Source: Phlegmacium glaucopus (taxonomy: Eukaryota; Basidiomycota; Agaricomycetes; Agaricales; Cortinariaceae). From it: a stretch of 64,000 bases of DNA. The position numbers and the translations under genes were made by a program. Numbering within the stretch: position 1 is the stretch's first letter; each line of letters begins with the position of its first letter. Shown here piece after piece: positions 10,916 to 21,598 of the stretch. The stretch is from NCBI GenBank assembly GCA_015039465.1, contig MU130643.1, positions 120,318-184,317 of the forward strand, read 5' to 3'. The notes beneath the pieces were generated by a model that saw only the letters and a program-made list of their open reading frames with translations, did not search any database and was not told where the DNA came from.

Positions 10916-12093
10916 AAGGTAGAAGTCATCCACAATCATATGATGTTACTGAATAAATAAGGAAAGTCATTTTAGATAGCTTGTTATCTCTGGTAATTGA
11001 AGCAAATCCATGGTTTTGGTCAATAGGAACTCTCTGCAACATGGAATTCCACATCCCTGAGAAGTTCCATGCTTATCAGATAACTCAATCTTGAGAGAAT
11101 TCCCTCAGGCACTCTCAGGGGGATCAGTTTGCCTGATAATAGCTTGCTGTTCATCTATGGCATTGACACTGTTCTCACTTGCATTACCAACTGTAGTTGT
11201 TACAACTTCGAATGGTTCAGATGTCTCTGACCATAATCAGTTGTACAAAGATTGATTCATTGTTCAAAGTGAGCTCAAAAGAATACCAAGAGGTTGCCTC
11301 AAGGAATTGTCTTTAGAGTTTGAGGAAGGTCAAAGAAGAAAAGTTGATACAATTCTCAAGAACTAGCTAGAGAATACAGTTGATGTAAATACAGTATTTA
11401 TACTAAATCAATGAGTCATGTATAGGTATGAGTCGTCCATATGAAAAGGGTGAGTCATGAGTAAAAATAAAAATGACTCATGCAACGAGTCATATGCATG
11501 TTGATGAAACAATGAAAAGAGTATGGTAAACATATGTAAACAGAAATGAAAAGAAAGAGGAAAGCATGTGTGAGTGAAACAACATTGTGTTCGGTGGAGT
11601 TTAGGAAAAGAAAAATAAAGTTTGTGACAGTAGTATTATGTAGCTGCTTTGGATAAATTCAAAAGAACTAAAATCATACAATCTTGTCATTGGATGGCCT
11701 TCCCTCTTCTGTCATTGGTCTGCTGGAGTAGATTTCTGCTGTTTAGCAGATTTTTTCCAGTAGCAAATTTTCTGTTCATGATGCTGCAGCCTTCCATTTA
11801 TTGGGTGGTGAGATATCAGAGTAGGAGTGTTGCCAAAGGTGTGATCTATGCAATCTATATGAAGAAAGTCTAATTTTGGTAACTACACCTTAAATTCTTG
11901 GGTATATTTAAATCTCAGTGTGTTTTTTGATAAATAAGTCTATTCATTGCAAATCCTATTGACCAGATGTTCCAAAATTAGTTGATGAACACACTTTCAG
12001 CATGGTTCTGGCATTAGTGAGTATGCACTGTCCATTTTGGAACATGTCACAAAGCCATCATATGACTTTGTCAATTGTGGATGACTTCTACCT
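10916..12093. mobile_element. 1.18 kb TA-flanked TIR element (Tc1/mariner-like)
   Basis: The ends are AGGTAGAAGTCATCCACAAT and its exact inverse, flanked by TA on both sides (10914-10915 and 12094-12095). The 3' flank of NLR2 has the empty site with one TA (ATTATAAAAGAGGTGCAG at about 39480-39500), where the two halves of the NLR1 flank are contiguous. A TA duplication is characteristic of Tc1/mariner elements. No intact transposase is visible; it is probably non-autonomous or badly decayed. Confidence 0.85.
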
Positions 12094-12289
12094 TATAATT
12101 TTCTGCTAAAAATCTGGAAATTTAAATTTTTTGTTCCAAAACATAATACAATTGAAAGTCAACAAGGTAGAGTTTAAACACTATTTATTTAACTACTACT
12201 ATGATTTGACTACTTCAGTCTCTTCCTATTCTCTTCCCTGTAAGTTACAACTTCAAGGTCTAATTTGTCTATTTCATTCCACCTTCCCT

Positions 12290-13550
12290 GATGCCTGTAT
12301 GTGCTTGATAGATTTGCAATGCTGAGTGTCTGGATGTTCTGCACCAAGTAGCTTTTTCCTCATGTCCATAACTTGAACATCCAACCGCTCTGCCTCATTA
12401 CACCCTTCCTGAGCTCTGTGTGTGCTTGCTAGATTAGCCATACTGGTGAGGGTGTCTGGATGCTCTGCACCAATTAGCTTCTTCCTCATGTCCACAACTT
12501 GAAACTGCAGCTGCTCTGCCTCACTCCACCTTCCCTGATCACTGTATGTGCTTGCTAGATTAGCCATACTAGTGAGGGTGTGTGGATGTTCTGCACCAAG
12601 CAGCTTCTTCCTCAGGTCCACAACTTTAACCTGCAGCTGCTCTGCCTCATTCCACCTTCCCTGATTGTTGTATGTGCTTGCTAGATTAGCTATACTGTTG
12701 AGGGTGTCTGGATGTTCTGCACCAAATAACTTCTTGTTCATATCCAGAACTTGGACCTGCAGCTGCTCTGCCTCATTCCATCTTCCCTGATATCTGTATG
12801 TGCATGCTAGATTTGCCATACAGTTGAGGGTGTCTGGATGTTCTGCACTAAGCAGCTTCTTCCTCATGTCCATAACTTGAATCTCCAGATGCTCTGCCTC
12901 ATTCCACCTTCCCTGATACCTGTATGTATTTGCTAGATGTCCCATACTGTTGAGGGTGTGTGGATGTTCTGCACCAAGCAGCTTCTTGTTCATATCCAGA
13001 ACCTGAATGTGCAGCTGCTCTGCCTCATTCCACCTTCCCTGATATCTGTATGTGTTTGCTAGATTTGCTATACCATTGAGGGTGTCTGGATGTTCTGCAC
13101 CAAGCAGCTTCTTGTTCATATCTAAAACTTTGACCTGCAGCTGCTCTGCCTCATTCCACCTTCCTTGATATCTGTATGTGCATGCTAGATTTGCCATACT
13201 GTTGAGGGTGTGTGGGTGTTCTGCACCAAGCAGCTTCTTCCTCATGTCCATAACTTGAACCTCCAGCTGCTCTGCCTCACTCCACCTTCCCTGATACCTG
13301 TATGTACTTGCTAGATTTTCCACACTGTTAAAGGTGTGTGGATGTTCTGCACCAAGCAGCTTCTTCCTCACATCCATAACTTGAACCTCCAGCTGCTCTG
13401 CCTCATTCCACCTTCCCTGATACCTGTATGCATTTGCTAGATGTGCCATACTGTTAAGGGTGTGTGGATGTTCTGCACCAAGCAGCTTCTTTCTTATGTC
13501 CATAACTTGAACCTCCAGCTGCTCTGCAACATTCCAGTCTCCATTCTCTG
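12290..13550 (-). repeat. 126-bp coding tandem repeat (ten TPR units)
   Basis: Each unit encodes a 42-residue block of the form NEAEQLEVQVMDMRKKLLGA followed by EHPDTLNSMANLASTYRYQG. Ten copies can be counted on the minus strand. Units are very alike at the DNA level and vary at a few positions (VMDMR/VLDMN/VVDLR, HPH/HPD), as expected where repeats are exchanged by recombination. Confidence 0.92.
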
Positions 13551-15109
13551 CCATTACCAGTGAAAAATTGGTCCATTTATCATCATAGTACTGCTGAATA
13601 TACCCTATTTGTTTTCTATATAACTCATTGGCCTTAATATGTGGAAAAACCAACCGTCGCAGTGCATAATCCTGACTTCCAAATCTCCATGGAATTGCAC
13701 AGGACAAGATGATGCTTCCCATCTCACACATTCTTTGCTGCTCATATATTGACATTCTCTCCCGACTCCAGTGGTGCACCAAAGGATGAACAGACATCAT
13801 TTTAGATGATTGTCCTCTTTTTATCAATGAGAGTGAGAGAAGGACACTCATCCCTTGTCCAAATATGAACTCATCCCAGTGACCATCATTGTCCAAACCA
13901 AGCAGGGTATAATCCAGTGAATTCACTGCCTGAGGTAGTTTTTCAGTTATGTCACTATCAATAGCATATTTCATGGCCTCTTCAGCAGCAGATCTGAATA
14001 TATCTTTAGATATATTGCTATGATGATAGAAAGCACATATTTGAAGTATCAGGATTGCAGCCTGGGCTGCTTGTGCATCTCCACCAGTGGAATCACCACC
14101 AGCCCTCCTTTCTATTTCTTTGAAAGAAAGATCCTAAGTCCCATACACTGTTCTATTATACTTTGATGCCCCTGTGAATGTAGCATCTGACATAAGGGCC
14201 TGACGATGCATTGAGAATTGCCTCAGATATTCATCAATATCACATTTCCCAGCCTCAATATAGGCTCCAGCATGATCAATAGCAAGAGGAATACAGCCAA
14301 GTTCAGTCACAATCTTATTGGCAGCTTCTAGATGCTCAGGCAATGGATCCAAATAGCTAGCTTTCAGAAGAAGAGCTATGGCATCTGGTACCTCCATTTC
14401 ATGGATCTCAATTTTGTTCCCAAATGATACAATCCTTCCCATGGCCTGGTTTCTGCTAGTAATCAGAATGTTACCTCTGTTGCATGAGGGAATGAACTTG
14501 TCCACCACCTCTGGAGGAGGATCATCAGCATTATCAAACACAATCAACCATTCTTCTTTGAGAGAAGATATCCACTGGAGGACAGACTCAACTGAGCCAT
14601 CCACATGGGAATCTTGGGCAGCAGAAAGGCTAGATATGCCTTTCAGAGACATTTCCATGCTCTCCTGAGAGGAGGCATCAATCCAGAAGACATATGAAAA
14701 ACTATCAAGAAATGAATCCAGTGTTGTGAATGGTAGAGTAAGAACTCTGACCTGTCAGACATTTCTTCTATGAACTTGAGACAAATCTGGGTCTTTCCAA
14801 TCCCTCCCAATCCCCAGAGGAGACAAGAGCGCCTTGACATTAGTCTACCAGTAGCACAATGAATGAAAATCTTCCCGAGTTTATTGAGTACATCTTTCTG
14901 TCCAGTAAAGATTGGACTGGAGTTGGGTTTCTTAGGTGTAAAGATCCTCATCCGCCCCTCATCAGCATTGGCAGGGAGACTATTGACATTGTTCTATATG
15001 TACTGTTATTGCCAAAAGTACACGACCTACGAGACAGACTCACAATAGTACTGTTATTGATGAATACAATTTGGGCATTCGGAAACGGACCCGAGACAGG
15101 TTGTTGAGC

Positions 15110-15660
15110 CTATTGATCATCATCAGCGAAAGTCGAGAATGCATGGTGCAAGCAACTCACGGAGGGATTTTGTTGCGATTCTATGGATCCCAATTTGGCC
15201 TGCATTACGGCGTCAGGCGAGGGTGAATTTCCTTCTGAAAGGGCTACAGGAGCCACAGCCAGAGCAGAAACTGAACCGGAGACTTGGAGTTCATCGGTAC
15301 TCTGATCAACGAGGATGATTGAGTGATGATGGATATGATGGTTGAACACTCACATTAACGCCAGCAGCTGGAATGCTTACAGGCGCAAGATCATTGATCG
15401 CCAAAGTGGAAATCGAAGTAGAAAGTCGGTCATGGGTGGCCTGATTGATGTCGATGGTCAAATGGTTAAGGATGCGATGGGTGAAGTTGAACGCTCACAG
15501 TAATGCTAGCGACTGGAATGCTTACATCTTGCTCGTTGATCGCCAAAGCGGAGACCGAAGTAGAGACTAGGTCATGGGCAGCCTGATCAATGACGATGGT
15601 TAAATACATAAGGATGCGATGGGCGAAGTTGAACGCTCACAGTCACGCCAGCGACTTGAA
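15110..15660 (-). repeat. tandem exon-plus-intron units at the NLR1 5' end
   Basis: Three successive units each hold a coding block of the type QAAHDLVSTSVSALAINEQD...VSIPVASITV and an intron beginning GTGAGCGTTCAACTTCGCCC and ending GATCAG or similar. NLR2 has the same array (36255-36700) with a period of 142-145 bp. Confidence 0.75.
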
Positions 15661-16560
15661 TAACTTGTGGGCTTGCAGCCACAGCATTAGAGGGAATGTA
15701 TAGCATGGAATCAGCAGTGCTTGCTTTGATGGTCGATGTCGAAGTTGCTAGTTCAGAGATGGTCAGAGGCGAATATTTTGATTTCTTGGGCTCGACAATT
15801 TTCCTAAAGATGCGCTTCATATCTTTGAACAGTGAGTTGTGGTGAGCGATAAAGGTGATGAGTGTCAGAAAGAAAGATGCCCTCGATCAAGAGCTCCCAC
15901 CACTCACTCACAACCGTCCTAGGTCTCCCCTACTCTGATGCATGTAGGACAGTTGAGTAGGCTTGTCATGATCCCGATCCGTCGTCAAGTGACTTGACGT
16001 CGTAGATCATGATTAGTCAAGTGTCTGTAAGAATATCCATATTTGGGATAGAATCTCGGGGTGAATCCCATAGGCATTCTCCTCACTCGAGTTTAATATT
16101 GCGTAAGCTTCAAGTAAGCTTCCATCTCTTTTTCCAAGTTTTCGACACCTCTCCAGAAATAGTTCATTCCTTCCGAAGGCAGGTTTACCTCGCCTGTGAA
16201 GCAGGCCTCTACATGTGTGTGCTTGATATCCATCCCCACCATTGTTATCTTGCGTGCTAGGAATCACCAATCAAAAAACACCATCGAATGCATTGGCCAT
16301 CGGACGAACCCTGAGTTTGCTCCCTCGACAGGCTTCTCCACCTTCAAGTGCGAAACCTGCCTCTGCGGGTCCCTCGCCCCTCCCACTGGTAGGTAAATTG
16401 ATAATTCTTTGATCCTCGACTGAGGATGCCTAGTAAATTCGCAGCCTGCAGGCGATGATCAAGAACTCTCAATTATGTGCAAAATTCCGCGTTCTGGAAG
16501 TCCGACGAGCACACTACACGAAACTCATGCGAGACCTCCAAGAAGGTAGCGCAGAATCGC

Positions 16561-17340
16561 AAACTTTCCTTCCCAACCGAACACACAAAACTCCAGGACG
16601 AACTTACTGGTGCAAATAGCAGTAATCATGACTCCCTGAAAATCGCCTTGCTGATGCATAAGAACAACTGGAAGTGGTTGTGTTAGATAAGGAAATTATA
16701 GAGGGCAGAGATGGCTGGGGCAGAGTTGAAAGAACTTAAGGAGAAAACGTCTGGTGCGAGAAAAAATGCTCGACTCAGGCAAGCTCTCATGGTATGAGGT
16801 TTCTTATACCGATCGTTATTCCACCACACTGTTTTGGATGTCAGGTCGCGAGACACGACGCAAGAAACAGGTCAATAACATCGCAAACGGATATTCGATA
16901 TGCAGTAACGATTTTGCCACTGTTGAGAAACTTGACGATCTGTTCGCCTTCTCTTCTGATTCATTGAAGTTTCAAAACTGATGCCTTGAATAGCATCTTA
17001 CGAAAAGACTCTTATTCAACTTGCTAATGCCGACTTCGAAATAGAATGACTGAAGGACTGAGATAAATGAAATGCAGCTTCATGCCTGGCAAGATATATC
17101 TTCTGTTCCTAGCCTTTCTATTTTTTCCTTATTATTCTCGCGTATAGAATATCGAAGAAATGCGAACCTCTCCGATGAGAATCATGTAGAAACAGCGAAA
17201 CAACTTCATGAAGACCTTGGTCCGTGATAACATTATCCCTCTGCCATTGCTGAGCGTATACCGTCGTCGCCGGAACAGATGTCAGGGACACCCAAATTCG
17301 CGACCAACTCCCAAAGATTGAAAATCAATGATCATCATCC
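16561..17340. other. intergenic, no supported gene
   Basis: Short open frames only (for example 16477-16686 and 16754-16981), with no recognisable motif and no repeat shared with the rest of the window. It lies between the end of the inverted arm and the ambiguous open frame at 17341. Confidence 0.4.
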
Positions 17341-17739
17341 ATGTCAGGATCTGGACACCATCATCAACTAATTCGGAGAACTACCCCATATTCTACCACA
17401 GTTCGACAAATTTTCAGCCTTTTCGAAGAGCTCTCGCTTGATTCGTCCGACTCCAATGACGTTGAAGAGATGATAGGCGAGCCAGCGTTTTCCGAAGTTG
17501 TTGAGGATGCTAGTGATATTCCTGTCAACGTCGTCAAGAGGCACATCGCATCTGGGTCCGTTGACGATGGGTTTCTTATCGCCGTAGATGGCGGTCTTCT
17601 TCGAACATCCGCCGCCGAGGATGTCGGGTTTGGCCTGATGGCACATATATTTGTTGGGGAACGGATAATCGAGAAGCCCCACTGCGATTATGCAATACTC
17701 AATCTCCTTCATCGCGCAACTTGGAGCTTAAAACGATAG
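17341..17739 (+). CDS. unrecognised open frame with an open antisense frame
   Basis: 132 codons, acidic middle (FEELSLDSSDSNDVEEMIGE), no recognised domain. The opposite strand is also open for 114 codons (17368-17712, MKEIEYCIIAVGLLDYPF...), so which strand is coding, if either, cannot be decided here. It could be an exon of a longer host gene. I give it low confidence. Confidence 0.25.
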   Translation: MSGSGHHHQLIRRTTPYSTTVRQIFSLFEELSLDSSDSNDVEEMIGEPAFSEVVEDASDIPVNVVKRHIASGSVDDGFLIAVDGGLLRTSAAEDVGFGLMAHIFVGERIIEKPHCDYAILNLLHRATWSLKR

Positions 17740-18047
17740 ATTGTATGGCCAATCCTTGGCCGGAGTGTTAGGTGCAGGTTTCGGGAGGCATCCTGCAATT
17801 AAAGGAACTGCAATGATGGCCAATCCGCAGCGTTTTGGGAGAGAAGGGCAGAGCAGAGTTGGGGATCAAACAGTGTTTCCCGTTGACTTGGGGAAGATAC
17901 TCGCTGTGTCATTGTGGACAGTCTTTTTGAGCACCAACAAGGTTTGATTTTATACCTCCAGTTCTTAGTTTGGACTTGTCTAATAATTTGTGTTTTGTAG
18001 GTATTGAAAGAACAAATGACCTTTGGCCTCATGGACCATGAAGTGTT

Positions 18048-18281
18048 GTGGGTCCTTGTCGAGTACTAGCTCTAGGTCTCGGTCTATCTAATGGTATATT
18101 AAGTCTGCTCAGCAGAATAATTATTAATACTTTAATATTTTTAGTTGTACTAGTGGCCTCCGCCGAATGCCGTGGATGCTCCACTGCCAGAGTGCCCAAA
18201 GACCAACATAATTACAATGGTCCCAATTTAACAGTCAAGGCAAATTTACCATTGGATGATTGTGAAGATGGTTACTTTTGA
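18048..18281 (+). CDS. small unrecognised open frame with one hydrophobic segment
   Basis: 77 codons starting MGPCRVLALG; residues about 13-42 are hydrophobic (LSRIIINTLIFLVVLVASAE), then a short tail ending DDCEDGYF. It could encode a signal-anchored or secreted small protein. There is no homologue I recognise, and the start is not supported by anything else. Confidence 0.25.
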   Translation: MGPCRVLALGLGLSNGILSLLSRIIINTLIFLVVLVASAECRGCSTARVPKDQHNYNGPNLTVKANLPLDDCEDGYF

Positions 18282-18503
18282 AAGATATGATACAAACCAG
18301 CTAACTAAACACACTATTTTCCCAGGGAATTATTCTGAAATATTGCACAAACTAGTAGTTTAAAATTGTATGCAAACTTCCACAGAATAGTATCAAGAAC
18401 GGTATACAATGATGATGATTACTACCCTCCAAACCTTCCGTATATAGATAAGAATAAGTTTTATTTTTTATTTTTTTTGGCTAATGTTTAAGGTGAGTTT
18501 ATA

Positions 18504-19910
18504 TCAGCTTCCGCACATAGATAAGAATTTTATGGAGGACCACTTACGTCCGTCATGATCGCTGAGTGAACAGCAAATCCAACTTGTACCGACGCCAGCC
18601 CCAATTCCAATTAACTCATGCACCCCTTCGAATCGAGAACCAAAGTCAGGTTCATTTGACCAAATCTTGAATGGTAGGTGGGTGTCGTCCGTATTTCCAG
18701 TCCCTAAATTCCCATGTTCGTTCCATCCCCATCCCCACAATACTTGTTGTACAAAGCGATCTTCCATGTTCCGATGGGAAAGGACCAATACGTGCTCACT
18801 TCCACATGCGACTTCGACAGATGTACTTTTACAGTCGAAGACTTCCGAAAAACAGACGACGCCAGAACCAAGAATATCAGCGTTCAGCGGGTCAGTCTTC
18901 AATCCAAGTTGGCCATGAGAGTTGCTACCTGAACAATGTATACGCCATTCTTCTTCATTTGTTTCGACAACGGCGTAACACCCATTCCAGGTACATCCGA
19001 TCTTTCGAACGTTTTGCAATGGTAATAACTGGAGTTGACCCTTCCGATTAGATCCCAGAGCAGATATTTGCCCCGACGATGCGTGGAGGAATAGACTGTG
19101 ATGAATACCGAGAGCAGATGATACAACGTCATCTACTTCTATAACCCGTGGAAGTGAGGTGAATGTTGGAAGGTTTGAGTCGGATAAAGGTGCCTGCCCG
19201 AGTTGGCCATGCCTAGATGTCCCCCATCCGACGTATAATGGTATACTAACTGGTTCCGATATTTGTATATGGACGATGGTATGTCGTTGACCCGAAGTAA
19301 TAGATTCCACTCGAAGAGCAGCAGGGACAATACGAATACCTGAAGGCGTAGAAATATGGTCGAACCTAACCACATGAAAATCCTTTGCAGATTGTTTTCC
19401 AGTCCTGGTAGAAGAACCTCCTCCAACCCCGAGATCTCCAAAGTCATCAGATCCCATGGAAATTACAACGTCCCCTTTCCCAGCACATGATAGTACAGCG
19501 TAGCTCGTCTCCCAAGATGCACTGATGAGCCGACACGAATAGCCGGACAGACCGGAGTCCTTGAGACACAGATCAATCTTTCTAAACTTCGTCGTGGAAC
19601 TTCCTGAAAGAATGTCTTCTTTGTATCTCTTGCCTAGTTGGCCTGAACGTCCGTCGCCGCAGCCCCATAATTCCCTTGTCTTCAGTCCTAACTGATCAAC
19701 TAACTCTAGAAGCACCAAAGTATGGTTTGCTCCAGAAACCACACTGAGAACGGCTGAAGTCCCTCGAGGCAACGAGTCGGGTGGGTGATTTGTGAAAGAA
19801 CAACGTTGAAATATGTGAGCGTCGTCCAGAGTACCATTGCCCAGTTGCCCATGCGCATTCGATCCAGTCGATAATAATGTTATCATGGTGGTTTGTGTTC
19901 GGCAAGTCAT
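18504..19910 (-). CDS. RCC1-repeat protein (Ats1-like beta-propeller)
   Basis: A single uninterrupted frame of 468 codons. It shows the spaced RCC1 signatures: GSNAHGQLGNG near the N-terminus, then CGDGRSGQLG, GSDDFGDLG, GWGTSRHGQLG, GSNRKGQLQ, GSNSHGQLG, and GWGWNEHGNLGTGN near the C-terminus, about seven blades in all, which form a beta-propeller. In fungi, proteins of this size with only RCC1 repeats include Ats1, which partners Kti11 in diphthamide/tRNA wobble modification. That assignment rests on architecture alone; RCC1-type exchange factors are an alternative. A GTAAGT close to the end might be an intron donor, so the last 12 residues are uncertain. No neighbours of related function. 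It appears intact and is probably a normal host gene. Confidence 0.85.
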   Translation of the reverse strand: MTCRTQTTMITLLSTGSNAHGQLGNGTLDDAHIFQRCSFTNHPPDSLPRGTSAVLSVVSGANHTLVLLELVDQLGLKTRELWGCGDGRSGQLGKRYKEDILSGSSTTKFRKIDLCLKDSGLSGYSCRLISASWETSYAVLSCAGKGDVVISMGSDDFGDLGVGGGSSTRTGKQSAKDFHVVRFDHISTPSGIRIVPAALRVESITSGQRHTIVHIQISEPVSIPLYVGWGTSRHGQLGQAPLSDSNLPTFTSLPRVIEVDDVVSSALGIHHSLFLHASSGQISALGSNRKGQLQLLPLQNVRKIGCTWNGCYAVVETNEEEWRIHCSGSNSHGQLGLKTDPLNADILGSGVVCFSEVFDCKSTSVEVACGSEHVLVLSHRNMEDRFVQQVLWGWGWNEHGNLGTGNTDDTHLPFKIWSNEPDFGSRFEGVHELIGIGAGVGTSWICCSLSDHDGRKWSSIKFLSMCGS

Positions 19911-21598
19911 CTGCCGTGATCAGTGGCCAGGCACAATTGTTTGACGAGGACCCATGAAATAAACATTGGATGGAACTTCGACTTCTTCATTGACCTATGC
20001 TCACCTCGCTCACCCGGGCATTTCCACTATCTCGATTCTACTTGCATGCATTATACATATCTTATATCCGCCTATCATAACCTGATTACACTACGAGATG
20101 AAATTTTTTATCCCCCTGGGTGTAACTCGGGGTTGAGCGAGTTCATAGGAAAATTATTGAGCCATTTGTCTTTGCTTCATTTTTGCATATTCATGTAACG
20201 GTTGAACGTTTTCACAACAATACAAATCGCACAAGATATACCGAGACTTCACAAATGCAATGTTTACGGCGACGAAACACCTCGTACTTCAAGTTTGACC
20301 CAGCATATGCCTAGGTTAAGGCCAGCGACACCTCACAGGAGATTATTCAGACCAACGTCAAGATTACCGCAGGACATTGCTGAGTTAAGGAGCTGGCTCC
20401 CCTGTGCTGTAATAGACAACAACTCCGTTGATCGGGATCCCATTCTTCGCCTGCCTCGTTATTACAGTGCCTTGCATATTGTTTTCAAGTTGCACAACGA
20501 AATTCTCACAAGCTGTTTGGTGTGACGTCAGAGTCACTCTCCCACGGCAACTCAAAACCCTGGGTCGGTTTTCTTCTGAGTCTTGACTGACCCTTCATGG
20601 CTCCAGAGCCTCGTTCCGTGGCTAGGCCACCATTCTGGATCTTATCTGCGTCTCGTGTACAGCACCAGAACCCCCGACGAGCGGACCTTGCCACTGACAA
20701 TAGGACTGGTACACCAAGATCCGTCCTCAATTCCGTTGTTCGCTTCCGAAATAAAGTTTGAAGTGACGCAAGTGCCAAGTGGTCACATCAAACAGCTCGC
20801 TGGAAATTTCGTTGTGCAAAACAATATGCAAGGCACTGTAGTAAGCCTTGCCGACGAGCATGACTCATCTGGAAGCAGCCGATGGCAAGACATTCATTTC
20901 AGTAAGCCATAGAGGATTGAGATTGTGGTCATTAATCTTGTATTCTGGTTCAAGTTCTACGAATATTCTGGACTGAATTCGAATTGCGACTGTCGGGAGT
21001 GTCAGGGGTATGAAACATGCAGGCTCTGGCAGGTTGACAGCGATCTTCACTCCATAAATAGCGTGCATAGTAAATATAAAGTTTTTTTTGTGTGTGTCAA
21101 TTTAGGTCTTCGGAGCGAAATATAAAGTTTACTGGGGCTGTATTGATACTTGATGATCAACTCTGGATATGTTGATTACTTTGGTATCGATCGTATCACT
21201 ACAACGCCCATCTCTACTTACATAGTCTCTACTTGTGTGGTGCTAAAGATTCTCTACATCGCCTGACCAGACGTGAGTACTTGAAACAGTGTAGAAAGGT
21301 GTCCGCTGTCAATCTGACTTCGACCCAGTGAATGCCGAAGGTCCATTACTAGTAGCGCTGGGTAGGTACGTGGGTCAACTTGAGCATTAATCGGAACCAC
21401 GCACTCAAAACTTGAATCAGTGGAGACTCCTGAACGTCAGTAAAATCTACTTCCTTCCACAGATAAGGGCGGACCTTTACTTCAACTTGAACAGTTTTCA
21501 AATTTTCCACATATACGGCACGCAGCACCCTGACTTAGTCAGGGCTGAATTAATTGGGATTCTTGTTGCAGTTTGGCACTTGCTTTTAATTTCTCACC
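19911..21598. other. intergenic between RCC1 gene and calpain copy 2
   Basis: Mostly unannotatable. The stretch 20583-20912 has an open plus-strand frame ending in a plausible protein-like segment (IGLVHQDPSSIPLFASEIKF, GNFVVQNNMQGTVVSLADEH), but all three plus frames are open for part of it and nothing is recognisable. 20940-21598 shows no gene; it should contain the calpain promoter. Confidence 0.3.

Larger units (their letters stand above)
12210..15820 (-). pseudogene. NLR1: NB-ARC/TPR NLR-type gene with one nonsense codon and a 3' frameshift
   Basis: Fungal NLR-type proteins act in non-self recognition and regulated cell death in the cytoplasm. Order on the minus strand: start MKRIFRKIVEPKKSK (15820), a run of small repeated exons (15110-15660), NB-ARC domain with P-loop LWGLGGIGKTQ, Walker B-like WLIVFDNAD, NILITSRN and GCIPLAIDHAGAY, an MHD-like VHPLVHHWS segment, then ten 42-residue TPR units of the kinesin-light-chain type. 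A TAG (TGG in NLR2) interrupts the frame at 14134-14136. In the last repeat a small deletion shifts the frame so that it ends at 12274 instead of the ancestral stop near 12210. Otherwise the frame is open, so decay is recent. NLR2 is an inverted paralogue. Confidence 0.85.
10850..16560. repeat. left arm of a 4.4 kb inverted duplication (NLR1 side)
   Basis: The reverse complement of this segment, minus the 1178-bp element at 10916-12093, aligns with 35090-39553. The match covers the NLR gene, its 3' flank and about 700 bases upstream of the start codon (for example CGCATGAGTTTCGTGTAGTGTGC upstream of both). Identity drops at CAAA near 10855/39553 and near 16560/35090. The two arms are separated by about 18.5 kb. 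Confidence 0.85.

Noticed and set aside
16013..16270. Overlapping 80-85 codon open frames on both strands upstream of NLR1
   Set aside because: The region belongs to the inverted duplication, and the frames are not kept in the other arm near 35400-35990.
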